Of a stretch of 64,000 bases of DNA, positions 1-13,698 are shown piece after piece. This stretch comes from Zoroaster sp. YZ-2022 (Eukaryota; Echinodermata; Asteroidea; Forcipulatida; Zoroasteridae). The translations under genes and the position numbers were made by a program. Within the stretch, counting starts at the first letter, position 1; the number at the start of each line of letters is the position of its first letter. Location of the stretch: NCBI GenBank assembly GCA_029582265.1, contig CM055831.1, forward strand, positions 29,326,189-29,390,188. The letters run 5' to 3'. The notes under the pieces are model-generated. The model made no database searches, had not been told where the DNA came from, and worked only from the letters and a program-made list of their open reading frames with translations.

Positions 1-283
1 TTCTTTGTCTGACTGTGCGCCCCATAAGCCTGTACTTCTTATTCTAAACTTGTGCCGGCTTTATTGAACTATAAAACAATAAGGCCAATATTTTGTAATA
101 AGGGAGACTGTATCAGTGATGGAAAGTTTACTTTAAGGTCAACCCCAAATAAACGGCCTGTCAATAGTACCAACCACCTAAATCATCGCTACTTAATCAT
201 ACCGTCCCACACCCCTGTCTGACATAACTGGATTCACGGTGTAGCATGTGACATTAATGGTTCGTGGACTATTCATTTCTTAA
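1..283. other. no gene seen
   Basis: No open frame with splice signals and no recognisable repeat. Confidence 0.4.
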
Positions 284-505
284 AAGGACAGCATCGTTGC
301 GATCAAAGCATGCTTTCAACAGGGCATGGAATTGGTGTCCTATAGTTTAAGATGAACACGGTAACTGAAAATTATTGTACTGACTCATTTTATGCAGCAG
401 CAACGGTAATTTGACCTTATCGTGTGGTGTATTATTTTCAGTCACTGAGTTAATCTAAAACTAGCACTCAGATTCCATGCCCTGTTGATCGTGACAATAT
501 AATTC
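284..505. mobile_element. TTAA-flanked MITE, family 2, degenerate copy
   Basis: The left end follows a TTAA at 280-283 and begins AAGGACAGCATCG. The interior (CAACAGGGCATGGAAT, CAGCAACGGTAAT) and the right part (CCATGCCCTGTTGATCGTGAC) match better copies at 15943, 32530, 47304 and 54423. The right terminus has lost its last bases and its TTAA. Confidence 0.7.
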
Positions 506-661
506 TGAAGAGATCCGTTTCTACATGGCTTTAGGTCTATGATCAACCAATACATTTGAACAAGAATGTCCCTCAGTTTATAACCTGTTGCCTATTTGCT
601 CACTGCTATTTGCTCCACTGACTGGTAAAGCATGGAATAACCTGGCTCACCATGTAGCTTC

Positions 662-1025
662 ATAATAATAATAATAATAATGTGGACTTATATAGCGCAC
701 GTATCCACCAAACTGGTGCTCAAAGCGCATTATATTATTACCCCTGCTCATCAGGCTCATAAATCATTCCTGAAACCATCTCGGCTCCCTGGGGAGTATA
801 CAGCTCAATTGCTGCCATTACAGCGCATATAGGGCTAATCAAACACAACAACCAACTCTGCCCTCACAGGTACCCATTTACCCCTGGGTGGAGAGAAGCA
901 ATTATGGTAAAGTGTCTCAAGGACACAAGCACCATGGTCGCGGTTGGGATTCGAACCCACATTCTGACGACTCAGCCATCAGAACACAAATCCGATGCAC
1001 TAAACCGCTCGACCATGGCACTCCA
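662..1025 (-). mobile_element. tRNA-derived SINE, family A
   Basis: Read on the minus strand, the head carries a Pol III A box (TGGTCGAGCGG) and a B box (GGTTCGAATCC), then a body ending in GCGCTATATAAGTCCACA and a (TTA)n tail (plus-strand ATAATAATA at 665-680). Two more near-full copies lie at 5469-5838 and 44098-44398. The head is tRNA-like but it is not a tRNA gene: no acceptor stem closes and the same body follows each copy. Confidence 0.88.
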
Positions 1026-2352
1026 TAGGAGACCTTCAAACAAAAGCTCAACACACTCGAGCATGCATAAGCTATAAGCAAGCTGCACCATCAAGTTAGC
1101 GACATGCAGACTAGATTCGCTCTGCTGACTACAACTTCACAAGGTATTTGTATTTGTTGTTTTTGCGAGAGAATTTCTTTCAAACTAATGATATTTTCTG
1201 TGGAGTAAATGTTTGTAAAGCCCTCATACTTTTTTGGTCATTACTGTAGGTGGATATCATGCCGAGAATAGTGTTCTATTTATCCACTTTTTGATTTAAC
1301 ACGGCAGCAGTGCCTTCGTCATGTGTTCAGAAAATTGTTCCCCCAAAACAAATCGTTTAAAGCAGCGGCATACACGTTCAAGCCAAAAACATAAATGCTA
1401 ACACTTTTACAAGTAATTTACTTAAGTTGATGATGATATCAAACATCCCTTTAAATATTTCTGTCTCATTGTGACATCATTTTAGTAAAACTTGTGAAAT
1501 AATTTTCAAAATGCATTTCTGACATCCGAAGACAGGAATTCCATGATAGAATGAATGTGAACAATTTGAATGCATTTTCACTATTTTATCGTTCACGACA
1601 CAATGGAATAAGCTCAAGCTTTCACTACTTTACACTTTACGTTTCACATTAAATTTCACATTAAAATTCACATTAAAATGTTGTTATTTTTGAATAGGCC
1701 TAACCATAGAGAATCCTAACCAACCAATTCTACACCTTTAAAAAAAACTACATCAAAAATGAAGGTACATGTAATGTGGTTAAAAATATTATCGTCGGAA
1801 AATTCAAATGAGCGAGCTAATGGAAATATTTGACGGAGACGGAGAACAAATAGCCCCGGGCCGATAACGGAGCATCCATGCCTCTTCGGCATACACACGA
1901 CAATAATCCAGGTGCTTGCCATCCAGCCTTCATCAACTGATTTACGAAGCAACATTTTCCCTTTTTCGTTTTCATTTGTGAGGGATATGATGCACGCACC
2001 TCGGTCACGATTTTTCGTTTTAGAGAGGCATGGACAATTAAATTCTTGTTTGGAGACATTGAAGCACGTGCACGTGACTGTTAGTATATACACCAAGATG
2101 AAATAACCGCCATTTTATGCTGTCTTTAAACACAGGAGACACGTGTCTTTATAATGAGCAGGGTACCATGTAGTCAAGTTTTATACATCATCTTCAATGG
2201 TACACGATTCTTTGTTATGATATTAAAGGAGAAGTTGCAGCATCATCAAATTAACGAATTATTATCGTAAAGCATATTTGGTATGAAGTTCCTGAGAATT
2301 ACTTCGTCTCAAGTGCAGAGAAAAGGGAACTGTGCTGGCAAACAATTTAACG
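1026..2352. other. no gene seen
   Basis: AT-rich sequence. Small opposite-strand open frames around 1716-2106 have no splice context or recognisable domain. Confidence 0.4.
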
Positions 2353-2752
2353 CTGTGCGTTTTCGGTTATTTCAGGAACCGGATCCCCGAAATTGGAAAT
2401 CTTCGGAACCCGGTTACCCGTAAACAATTCTGTAAAAACGCATAATACCCAAGTCCCGAATGTATAACCACTATGAACACAAGATTCTCTTGTTTTATTA
2501 GAGTCATAATAAATGTGGATTTACTGTAATAATTTCCTGCCTCTATATTAAAAACAACTCATAGCATCTCCATTCACCACACACATTTTGTTAACAAAAA
2601 GGAGACTTCCTTTTGTGTGGATTAAAATGTTCAGTCAAAATTTTCAAAAGTTGTTTACGGGTAATTGGAACCGAAAAATGGAACCGGGTAATGACAGTTT
2701 CAGTGGGGTATCCGGGTACCCGGATAACCGGGTACCCGGATAACCGGCACAG
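2353..2752. mobile_element. palindromic MITE, GGTACCCGG type
   Basis: The ends read CTGTGCGTTTTCGG and CCGGATAACCGGCACAG, and the interior folds back (CGGTTACCCGTAAACAA against TTGTTTACGGGTAATTGG). Related copies lie at 33833-34213, inverted, and 52106-52607. No coding capacity. Confidence 0.75.
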
Positions 2753-3564
2753 TCTTAAAACAATTGAATTACCAAATGTTGCAGGAGGGTAGTTATGAAT
2801 ATATATCTGAAAATTGTCTCGTTAACAACACAAAGTATTAAGCATTACCAATATAATACATTCCCTTCAAAGGGAAGGTACATTGGTATTGGTAACGTAA
2901 GTTCATTTAAACACTCGAGTTGTAAATAAATATGTATCCATATAGATGCTCATCTTATTGAGAAAACGACAAAAAACTACAATGTTTTAAATATTTTTAT
3001 GTTTTGCAATAGAACGGTAATTTTTATGAATTTAACATAGCCTAACAATTCCTGTTTTATCAAAGATGAAAGCTCTTCATACGAAATACTTGTTGACAGC
3101 ATTGTTGGTCCGTGTACCAACCGCACTCCAAGTAATGTTCTAGATAAGAGTTCATTAATTCGATGATTCAAAAATAATATTAACCAAGGCTGTACCTTCC
3201 CTTTCAGGAACAAACAAAATAACCACACAGTGAAAGTCTTCAATACCCCCCTCGTTAGCTTGATGCACACGATGCTTGCATTATTTTATGCAGAATGAGC
3301 AGAAACCAACCTGTGTTTCAATAGATTTCATATTATTGTAAACAACAAAAATCCAACATTTCATTCCAAATTTCTCACCAAAAATCTACGAAAATTAACG
3401 ATTCATCAGAGAACAAAGATCTTTCGCCAACCTTTGTATTCCTCAAATAGGGCATTCTTCAGACAAGTATTATTTCAGTATTGTACAACCACCACATTAG
3501 CAACATAATATGTTCAAACTCCATGTAATGTCAGTATTAAAAGCCAGTTTACACTGGACAGAAC
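2753..3564. other. no gene seen
   Basis: Intergenic. A short scrap of the GGGAAGGTACA repeat lies near 2870. Confidence 0.4.
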
Positions 3565-3830
3565 ATGACAAATAAGTCTATTGCATACGAACCCAACGGG
3601 ACATTATTTAAATGCATCAAGCAACAGAAAATACGGTACTTTGGTCATGTAAAGCGACATGAATCACAAGAGAAATTAAAGAAGGGGAAGTGGAGGCAAG
3701 ACGAAGCAGAGGAAGACAAAAAAGGGAATGGGAGAAAGATGTCTAAGAAAGATGTCGAAGAATGGATGGGAGTGGATGTTACTAGTGTGGGACGGTTGGC
3801 AACGAGAAGAGAAGATTATAGGGCAAATAA
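3565..3830 (+). pseudogene. non-LTR retrotransposon fragment, C-terminal tail of the reverse-transcriptase ORF
   Basis: The translation contains QQKIRYFGHVKRHES, then a basic linker, then KKDVEEWMGVDVTSVGRLA and REDYRA. The RYFGHV...R and EEW.G motifs are typical of the extreme C-terminus of LINE-type ORF2 proteins, after the RT domain. Nothing upstream encodes RT, so the copy is 5' truncated, as dead LINEs usually are. After about 3830 the frame runs into unrelated AT-rich sequence. The family assignment (CR1- or Jockey-like) is a guess. Confidence 0.7.
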
Positions 3831-4045
3831 GCGATTCGTCCATACATGCACTTTCAGTAAAATGTCTATAAATGCATCCATATATTATGTTTGTAAATGC
3901 ATTCATATTGTATAACAAGAATCAAGATATATGTACAATGACCAGCAAATAAAAGGTTCAACATATTTCATTGTGTCACTAACGAGAAAATGGTGAAAAT
4001 GCATTAAGATTTTCGTATATTCATTCTCAAGTGATCAATGTTTTG

Positions 4046-4520
4046 GGGTGCATCCCACTCAATAAACTCCTATAGTAAACAGTGCTAAATACAAAATATT
4101 CAAAAATCATTAAAAAATACTTAGAAGTCCTACAATTTTAAAAACCAAAAGAAAAAATATTGATCGATATATAATCCTTTTTTTCTTCTCAATTTATTGT
4201 GGATAGTCCAGGTTTCCGTCGAGTTATTCTCATCCCATTGGAAACCACCCTCTACAGTAGTGACAACTCCCACACTGAAAAACAGCCATTTTGGAAAAGG
4301 CCTTACGTGTATGAAATCGAATTAGGAGCACTTTTTCAGGGCCTAGTGTATCCAAAATACTCCAGTTGGAAGTCAAGGACCCCAGGTCATGATATTGGGC
4401 CATTTTTACACAATCCATCAAATGTATGGGCCTCAATTGTTTTCCAGAAAAAATTGAGGACATACACATTATGATAAACACCTCGGCGCATGAATTTCTC
4501 ACTATTTAGTGGGTGCACCC
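4046..4520. mobile_element. MITE with GGGTGCACCC ends, copy 1
   Basis: The ends read GGGTGCATCCCACT and AGTGGGTGCACCC. A second copy at 37132-37955 matches over its whole length apart from a 336-bp insertion. The open frames on both strands here are shadows of the repeat. The flanks share only TTTG. Confidence 0.8.
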
Positions 4521-5468
4521 TTTGGAGATTATCCATGGTGAATATAGAGGCTTCGAGTCATCTGCATGCCAAACGACTCTTGGTTCAAACACGGACTCTT
4601 AACTACTGGGCTTCTTCTAATAATACAAGGAGTGCATTATACGGCATTTTGCATGAAAGGAAGTAATTTTTCACATCACTGACATCGACTGACCTCTTAA
4701 TAAATCAGCATCCCTCAAATTATAGCACGGGGAGTAGTGCCAAAACAACAAAGTGTTTTCAAAGTGTGTGAGTTTGAATGGCCAATAACATTTAAGCCTA
4801 TATTGAATTTATAGAGCTGCATTAGCAGATATAGTATTTTGTTTGAATTCCATTTTGTGGCTAGAAGGCGTGTGTATGTCTTTATGTTTTGAATTTTAAA
4901 TTTGTATCGGAGGTCAATATCTTTCCATGTCTATTGTTCTTATCAATTTAGGTTTGTCTATTTGTTTGTTTGGATGTTGGTGTGTCTGTTGGTTTGTTTC
5001 TCTTGTGGAAATGTTTGCAAATTCAATTGTATTTTATACCATTACCGCAATGCTGCTACATTGTCTGATTCCCTGTATGCATCTATACTGTCACGGTGCT
5101 GCTTTACAATGTAAAGGGACCAGGCTGTTTTCTTGCCCGCTTGCGATTTCTTTCTGCAGTTACACGTCGTCCACTGTAGTATGCATTTTATACTAAAAAT
5201 TTATTTGTGACTTTATTTTCCTTAAAAAAATCCTCCACAACGGTGAATTACTATTATATAGAAATGCTTTGGTTCTGAATAAATTTTGTAGTTAAAATGA
5301 AATGTATAAAAAAAATGTATGAAAATGTTGAAAAACCTAGTCTTGAAACCTCTTACTTGCAAGGACAGCGTTCTAACCACGAGACTACAGTCGAATTTAT
5401 TAATGAATTACTGAAGAACCCTTTTTAAATTAGGTTTCTATGCCAATTTCTAAGCCATTGACAAAATG
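4521..5468. other. no gene seen
   Basis: AT-rich. The frames at 4902-5196 are T-rich, lack splice signals and look non-coding. Confidence 0.4.
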
Positions 5469-5838
5469 TAATAATAATAATAATAATAATGTAGACTTAT
5501 ATAGCGCACGTATCCACCAAACTGGTGCTCAAGGCGCATGACATTATTACCCCTGCTCATCAGGCTCATAAATCATTCCTGAAACCATCTCAGCTCCCTG
5601 GGGAGTATACAGCTCAATTGCTGCCATTTCAGCGCATATGGGCTAATCAAACACAACAACCAACTCTGCCCTCACAGGTACCCATTTACCCCTGGGTGGA
5701 GAGAAGCAATTATGGTAAAGTGTCTTGCTCAAAGACACAAGTACCCCGGTCGCGGTTGGGATTCGAACCCACATTCTGACGACTCAGCCATCAGAACACA
5801 AATCCGATGCACTAAACCGCTCGACAATGGCACTCCAT
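5469..5838 (-). mobile_element. tRNA-derived SINE, family A, copy 2
   Basis: Same structure as 662-1025: minus-strand A box (here TTGTCGAGCGG), B box GGTTCGAATCC, body, and a (TTA)n tail at 5470-5490. This copy keeps the GAGCAAGACAC-like segment after the head that copy 1 has lost. Confidence 0.87.
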
Positions 5839-8800
5839 ACATACAAAATACATACAAAATAGCTGCCCACTTCGGTTGTATATTTGTATGATAGCAAAAC
5901 AAGTTGGTTATTCAGCGTTACCAAGAGACTTTTGCTAGCTGTGTGTGGCCTTTTAGTGTTGGAAGGGAAAAATACCATCTATCATCACAAACCCAAAGAT
6001 GTCGGTCCCTCATTACCCAAACCTCATTTATGTTTATCACATATCTTTCAGTCTGAATTCCAAGCTTGAGTTACAAACCCTGAACAAGTATAACCACCAA
6101 AGTTCGTAATAACCATGACAACAGCATGAATTTTATCATCTCGAGAAATCTTCTGACGATACGAGGTTAGCTATTGCGTGAGGTATCGGTACATACCAAG
6201 CACGCACGTGCACCCACGGCCGGAACCGTTCTAATGCAGTCCCTTCCTCCTCTCCCCCCCTCTTCCGCGCCGAATACCCACTCGCCGAGTAATTACTGTC
6301 CGCCGCGTAAGACCTGCTTACCCGCTAGCCCCATCAGCATCCTACGTGGAGAGACACTGAGAGAGTGGGAATGGAAAAGAGATTTTAATATTTCTCATTG
6401 GGAAGAAATGTAATTACGAGCCTCGGCTCGAATTCCAAACAGTTTCCCCGGTTTTGATCAACGCCCGGCATTTTTATTGAGCGGTTGTTCCTTCAAAACA
6501 CCGGGTTTTACGAGGCTTTTATGCTGCTTACATTTTTCGAGTATGCAGGTGTGCGTTGCCTCGGGGCAAATATGACAAGATAATGAATAGAAGTCATCGG
6601 TCCATCCATCTAAGCGCTCTCCAGCGCAGGTCGGCGTTTCCTGAGCTTGAAGCAGCGTCGTGCTCGCCACGGCACTGCTTTTATTAGCTCTTCTAATGGG
6701 AAGAACCTCAACGAGGAAAGATGCTTAAATCCAGACATTGCTCTTGTTGGCAATCGGATCTGATTGGTTTACATTTTGTGTTCAATCTGGAACAAGATAC
6801 TTGGATACTGGAGATGTTAAAGTCATAATGTCATTTTTAAATAAAGAGACTTTTCTATTTGAAAAATAACAATGGGCGGCACCTAATTAGATTTTTTTTA
6901 CTGTATCTTCATGCTCTTAAGAATAAAGGAGCAAATTTTAACACAAGGCCCTTAATAAAACAGAAAAAATATTCGATCGGTTTTGCTTCAATAAGTTGTG
7001 ATATCAGCTCGAAAAGGGTAATTGAAAACATACATCATATTTATTTAAAGCCAGTACGCCTTTTCCTTATTTTATAATAATCAAGAGATACTTAGGCCCT
7101 GTAGAAATAAACGTTTCAGCTTAATTCGTTTTGTCGATAACGAGAATATATTGAAATGCATTCAGATTTGTAATGTGCCTGTTGACTGTGACCATCGGAT
7201 GAGGATTTATTTCTGATTTGAATTTTAATCAAAGTTTCTTGAAAATGACAACATTTCAGACGGAATAGGCTGACTTCTATGATGTTGGTATACCAGTATC
7301 ATCTCAAAATATTATTTTCAGATAATCATAAATGATATAAACATTAGTTTAGCTCAACGAAAGCTAGAAGTATTGAGATATTGTAAAATTAATTTGCTGC
7401 TTCATACAAGAAGGCAAAGACATAGACTTACATAACATACAATTTAAAAACTTAAGAGCACATTACAATAACAAAGAAATTTCAGATATTATGTGGCACT
7501 ACCAATTTACAAGCTACTTTCAAATTGTATGTTTATCACATTTTGGTGGCTTTGAAGGCAACATATTTGTTGGAAATAAGCCCTCTAGAATCGAGAGATA
7601 TAGCTATTGTTGTGTGGCTAAATTTAGGGAAATACTGAGAATCCAGTAATATTGCATCTCGTATTCATTCTTATGTAGAATGTTCGTCTTATGAAGTCAA
7701 AACTGCCGTTGGGAAATCGGTTTACTACTGTACTAAAAAAACAACTCACTAGTGATTTCCCCATAGACAGAAACATTGTGATTTTTATTTAAAACTCATT
7801 TATATATTTCGAGATTACCATTAGTGTACATTAGGGCTCTTCAAAAAGTCACAAGAAAACACAGAGTTTAAGAGCGATCCCTGTAAGATATATCTCCATC
7901 TCATAACGGGATGAAATAAATCAGTTGCTAGGCGCCCCAGGATCCGATTTCAGCCCAAACTCCAAAGATAACATCAACGATAAAAAGCTCGCGTTCGTTT
8001 TCATTAGTTGGCTTGACAGTTTGGGGAAAAACGAATAAACATGACAATTTCGTCTGGGGCGAGGTGAAAAACAAAAACAAGAATGAGATATGTTTACGGC
8101 TATATGGCGAAAAGATCACATGTCTTTTTTTTTACTACTTCTCCCTGTTCTTTCCCTTTCAGATTAATTGAGAGCATAGGTGTAAATTAGAGGGGGGCAT
8201 ATATACACCGCCACTTTTTGACCAGAGAATGGTTCATATGATCATGCCCTCCAACTGTTTGGAGTCCGTAAACAAAATCAAACTCTCAAGGATCACTGTA
8301 TTTTTTTTAAATTAAATAATTACAAAGTTTTAAAAATGTTCCTCAAATTGGCCCAACATTTTAATATCTCCTAACATTTTCCAAACTATTCCCAACATTT
8401 AAAATTAAAATATATTTTTACTTAAAATGTATTTATGTTTTAAACTCCAAACATAAATCCTCAAGAGGGGAGAAGTAACGATAGGGTGATTTTTCATGGG
8501 GGGGGGGGGGGGCGGTAATTGAAATTAGAATTTTGTTATCATCCCCAAACCCTCTATCATTTAAGCTATATCCTGCTATTCCATTGTGCTATATTATTCT
8601 CGAGAAAAAAAATTTCAACGAAGGAATTTCCAGACGATAATAGTTATCTTGTGACGAACAAAACAAACACTCGAGTGTTGGGTGTCTGAAATCAGCGAAA
8701 AGGTTGCTTTTTCAGGCGTCTCCCTTCACAACAAGCACTGTATGGAGGTAATTTGAGACATAATATACTCCGTCGTTCGCCTGGATTTATCTTCCCAAAA

Positions 8801-9431
8801 CAATATTCAATCAATATGCTTTCTTCCAGAGGGAACAAAATCTATTAAAATCATATGAAGAACCTTATACATAATTACATTATGCACTATGAAAGACTTA
8901 TTAACAAAAAATGAATAAAATTCGGGTCGTTTTCCATTCTCAATTTACCGACATATTATACTAGTATAGGCCTACATCACTAGCTGGATCTACAGAAAAC
9001 GTCTTTTCACCGTTTCAGATCAGACCGTTACTCAACACTTGTTTTCCGTGACAAAACAATTGTAGCCTTTGTGCTATAGGAATAATGTTTGAAATCCGTT
9101 TTATCAAGTCAAATAGAGGGATGTTTGTGTGGAAAAATTTGATATAGCCTCGGCCTAGACCTATTTTGATCACGGTGTTTAGTTTAATACCCAACACTGA
9201 GCTGCTCATGTACTGTGCAGTTTTAGCTGTTATGGCCCACAATTATGAAAATAACTGTGCATATTTCTGTCTGCGTATGACAAAAAAATATTTAGAAAAA
9301 TTTTTCACTAATTTTACTGAAACAAACGCACCTGAGACATGACTATTTATTTACGAAGCAAAAAATAGCAGGGAATCAGTCACGAACCGTATATTTCACA
9401 TGACATTTTGGCTGGTAGCCTGTTTTTGCTA
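5839..9431. other. long gene-poor interval
   Basis: About 3.6 kb with no exon I can defend. 6170-6700 is clearly richer in GC and CpG than its surroundings and has open frames on both strands without recognisable domains; it could be a promoter or untranslated exon of a gene I cannot see. A G homopolymer lies at about 8499-8512. Confidence 0.4.
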
Positions 9432-9561
9432 CCCTGCAAAAACTGAGGAGTTAAAATAACACAAGTGGTGTCAACTTTATTCTTCCATGGTGTTTATATT
9501 GTGCGAGTTGCCTAATATAAACACCAATGGTGTAGTTTTTAACACCATAGTTTTTGCAGTG
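9432..9561. mobile_element. short TA-flanked MITE with a CCCTGCAAAAAC end
   Basis: TA|CCCTGCAAAAACT at the left mirrors AGTTTTTGCAGTG|TA at the right. The interior repeats GGTGTTTATATT-like motifs in inverted orientation. A TA duplication suggests Tc1/mariner. Relatives lie at 14938-15090 and 46579-46778. Confidence 0.72.
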
Positions 9562-11155
9562 TAAGCAAAAATTTCCAGGGTGCTTTTCACTGTAAAATTT
9601 TAAATAAAAGGGCGGAAGAAACGTTTGGTAGAACATCAATTCATACTCAATGAAATTAATCCAGTAAGGTGTTCCAAACATGAGAAAGGGTTTGATATTT
9701 GGAAGATGGTGGGTGAGAGGATAGGATGATGAAAGAAATTTCGGTTTGTATATAAAATACCTTTATTAAATCACTCAAGCTCCATCAGTGTGGCGATATC
9801 AACGTTTGTACGTACACGGACAATGATGGCGCCGCGAAATGCCCCGAAATCAGTGATTCAGAGCATTTACACAGCTAGAGGACTACACGACGTGTACGGA
9901 TAGGCTAATGACCAGTCTTGTGCTGACGAGGATAGTCGCCATCGGCAAGATCCATGCGGCAAAAGGAGGAAATGTGCCTCCTTATTTTCGCCATGTCATG
10001 TAATTGTTACAAAGTTTTTGTGTGTGTTCCCTTGTTGTGGGAGTATGCTCTCCACCTCACTTTAGCCCATGTGCCCTAACCCTTCACTGAGACCCTTTCT
10101 CCATGACTGATGGCCGGTGCGTGATCAAGGTTTTTGTTTAACCATTGTTTCAAATAATTGACTCTTGACACGGAGGTCTGTACCGGTACCGCCTTTAAAC
10201 TTGATTGGTTTAATGGGCTTCAGGTTTAATTTTAAAATATTAATCTCCACTGGTCGTAGCACACCTGCGTTAATTAATCTACGTGAGTGCTCCCACGCTC
10301 TATTGACCCCAGGCATATCTGCTGTTCAATGCCTCGTTACAAGGTGGTGTGGTTATCATGTGTTTTGAAAATATCTGATGAGAGTGACGCTGATGTTTTG
10401 TGAAAGCCGAGCCGTAACCATCTAGGGCAGGACAACTGGGCACCTGCATAAGGATAATTATGCGCTTGCTCCGTGTGGGACTAACCACCCGCAGTGGCGT
10501 ACAAAGGGTTATTACAGGGGCCAAGACTGGGAAGAACATGTGATGTCCTGAAGATGAGATCTGATAATATTGTCAGATGCAGAGGAAAGGGAAGGCGGAA
10601 CATATTGCATCGCCATGCATGTATATTTACCATGCATGTTGTGTGTGAACCCCATTTGTTGATGGCAATGTGCCCCGCCCCCATCTATCATTATTTTTTA
10701 GATCCTGGATCTGTGTCTGTCTGATAATATAGGTTTCCAGGGGCGAATGTTTTTTATTTATAATTGCATACTGCTATGTCACATGTTTACACTGGAAGTA
10801 TCACTGGGAGAGACAGTGTGATTTCGTGTTAGGCAACGGTGTTTAGAATTATGTAGGCCTACAGTTATTTGCATTTTTGAAATATTTACATGAAAGGGAA
10901 GGTACAAGATTGGAAATGTTTGGCAAAACTGCCTCTATGGGTATGCTTGCTTTCTGCCAAAATCTTGTAAGCTTTTACTCAATGGAAAGCCTGTAAGTCG
11001 CGAGAGGAGTCAGTGTTTCACTATGAGTATGATTTACATGAAAACACACACGTAGTCGTTGGCAACTCTGTGTAAATGTGCATATTCTTTCGTGTTTTCG
11101 CTGAAATGAGACCGAAATATTTGTCAGTATTTTTTTGTAATCAGATCATTATGCA

Positions 11156-11250
11156 TGTTGTATCTCAATGGTACACAATGTATGTTGTATCTCAATGGTA
11201 CAATGTATCCTGTATCTCAATGGTATACAATGTATCTTGTACCTCAATGG
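11156..11250. repeat. short tandem repeat, about 25-30 bp units
   Basis: Four imperfect units of TTGTATCTCAATGGTACA(CAATGTA). The open frames over it simply repeat a short peptide. Confidence 0.8.
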
Positions 11251-12775
11251 TACAACATGGAACTTTTGTTCAAGTCCGTCAGAAGACAGAAATTGATATT
11301 GGAAATTATGACTAGTTTACTTAAAACGATAGCGCCCGAGACAGAAATATTTCAAGGAATGTTTCATATCATCATCAACCCACTTTACACAAAATAAGTT
11401 TTACGCAAAACTGTGACCATCAATGTTTTTACGAGACACTATATACACTATTTTACCAACAGTGTATAACAATGCTCAAACGCTGATTTTCAGCCAACTT
11501 ACATTTCACTATTTGTAATTTTTGTTTGTTTATTTATTTATTTTTATTTTTATTTTTTTGGTTTATTATTATAATTTTTTTTAAATAGAGTGGACTTCAA
11601 AATTAAAAAGTTGAAGTCTGCGTGGGAAAACACAATGGCCTAGCACCGATCATGAATAATTACACCACATGATGGTATGGCATTTCGCACAATAGTATAC
11701 CTGCAACAATTCCTAATATTAATAATGTACTACGCGAGCGAGTGCATTTTAGTATTATCTCCATTTCGTTTTTTTTTATATTCATCATGCAGAATGTTCC
11801 CACGGTCTGGCCACTTGGACATCAACAGAGAGTAAGTAATTCTCATGAAACAAATTGAGCAATTAGTGGGGATTATAACAGACTGGCAAACAGCAGCAAG
11901 TCGAAATCATTACACAGCTGCACGAAGCCGCGGTCGGTATCGCAGACTATGGTGAATAATAAGCCGATGGCTGTTTCAGGATGCAAATTATATTAATTTT
12001 TTACGGTTTGAGTGGTTATCAAAAATAAACGTGTGAAAGCGCAACGGTTTAAGTACGCTTATCCAACCGTGAGAAAGAACAGGATATGTCAGAGAAAATA
12101 TATATTTTTTAAATTACATATCAAAGTTGGCCACACATTACTGTCTCATGGAACTCACCAGTTTATGTTTAGACATAAATTAGCAATATTTTACAGTGCT
12201 GCAGTTGTAAATCTCACAACCGACGATAAAAGTCACAGAAAACACCATCATTTTATCTGGTACGGAAAAGATAATCACTTTTGGCTGACAACTTGATAAA
12301 GTCCGCTACAAAGCGGCTACATGAATGTTGCTAGATAAATAAAACAGCAGTTGATTAAAAATGCTGTCTCGGTTTCACACAATGGGGGCGCTATCATTAG
12401 AAAGAGTTGTTCGTCTAGAACGAGTGCATCTGGAGACGTTATTAATTTGGTGCCATTTTTTTGAGGAATACAGTAAACATTGTCTTTGAGTCTACAACAG
12501 GGAATATGAATGAAGACGCAATAATACTGAAGCAGACATGTGTAGAGATATGCATGATGTAGGACATGATGAGTCTGTGCATTTCGCAAATCCCCCCCCC
12601 CACACACACACATACCCAAATTTATGACAGAGGACGGTATAATGGCACCCCGCCCCCATGATTATCGCTCCCTCTTATTACAAAAAAAATATTCAGAGAT
12701 TACATCTGCCGCTGCCATTACAATGTATCCGAAATTAGTTTCGGATAATTTTATTAGGCTAATAACGACCATACC

Positions 12776-12855
12776 CTGAAGATCTGACGTCACGCTTTGA
12801 GCTAGAGGCGCGTGAATAACGCCAGATCATGGCCGTGCAGCCGCCATATTGTTTA
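12776..12855. repeat. interspersed repeat carrying TGACGTCA
   Basis: The block starting GAAGATCTGACGTCACGC recurs inverted at 35690-35765 and as a palindromic version at 42745-42870. Its second half (CCAGATCATGGCCGTGCAG) also recurs, inverted, in the 42.8-kb copy. Confidence 0.65.
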
Positions 12856-13283
12856 TGTTCATTGGGTGGATTGGTAAATTTGTTGTATTTTTTTTAACAA
12901 CCCAACCTGGGTTTTTCATGGTAGGTAATATCAAAAGTCTATATTACAATTTACAGTTGATAACACAAAACATATGTAAGCCTGTAGTATGTTTTAGTGA
13001 TATGTTTTGCAATTACCAAAAGTGCATTCATAACGATGAAAATTCATTATTAATGATGAAGGCTTTTATTGTCACACAATTAATCAGTCACCTTCAGAAA
13101 GCTCTTAAAAACCTTTTGAATAAATAAAACGTGCATTATAAGCGCACGATTCACAGACTTTAACATCACGACATGACATGAGCGATGTAAAGCAATTTGT
13201 TTTTGTATTGGTTAAAAAAATGTACACGCCTAAATATAAGGGAATTTGGGTACATGGCAGCGAAGAGATGGTTCAGTAGGGAG

Positions 13284-13698
13284 TAAACTTGGGCAATATC
13301 AATTTTCTCATCCCATCCACGATATATCGGCAAACATATATCGCGATTTTCGATAGTATCGCGATTATTGTTTTCATTCATGCATGATTACTTTAAAGCT
13401 GATAACCACAGGTTACAAGCATCACACAAAAACGCAAATTCGTTAGCACAGCGTGTATGTACCAATCTGAAGTGGTTCGTTTTTGTTTCTCACTTCCAAA
13501 AGCTGAAAAGACTGTCATAATTTTGTTTCAATAGAATTTCTGACTTGACTCACAATGGCGATTTTTTTAAATCGCGATATATGTTTTTAATCGCGATTTG
13601 CCGATATCTCGATAACTTAATAAGGTTCTCGATATTGTAATCGAATAAAAAAAAAGGTATCGCGATATTCGATATTATCGTGTTATCGCCCAAGCTTA
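13284..13698. mobile_element. ATATCG-rich hAT-like MITE with 8-bp duplication
   Basis: The ends TAAACTTGGGC and GCCCAAGCTTA are inverted. The flanks GTAGGGAG (13276-13283) and GTAGGGCG (13699-13706) match at 7 of 8 positions, the duplication length of hAT elements. The interior is dominated by GATATCG palindromes. Two copies lie at 40592-40963 and 41515-41878. Confidence 0.8.

Larger units (their letters stand above)
9562..13283. other. gene-poor interval with minor repeats
   Basis: No supported gene. It holds a scrap of the GGGAAGGTACA repeat near 10890, the tandem repeat at 11156-11250 and the TGACGTCA repeat at 12776-12855. Confidence 0.4.
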
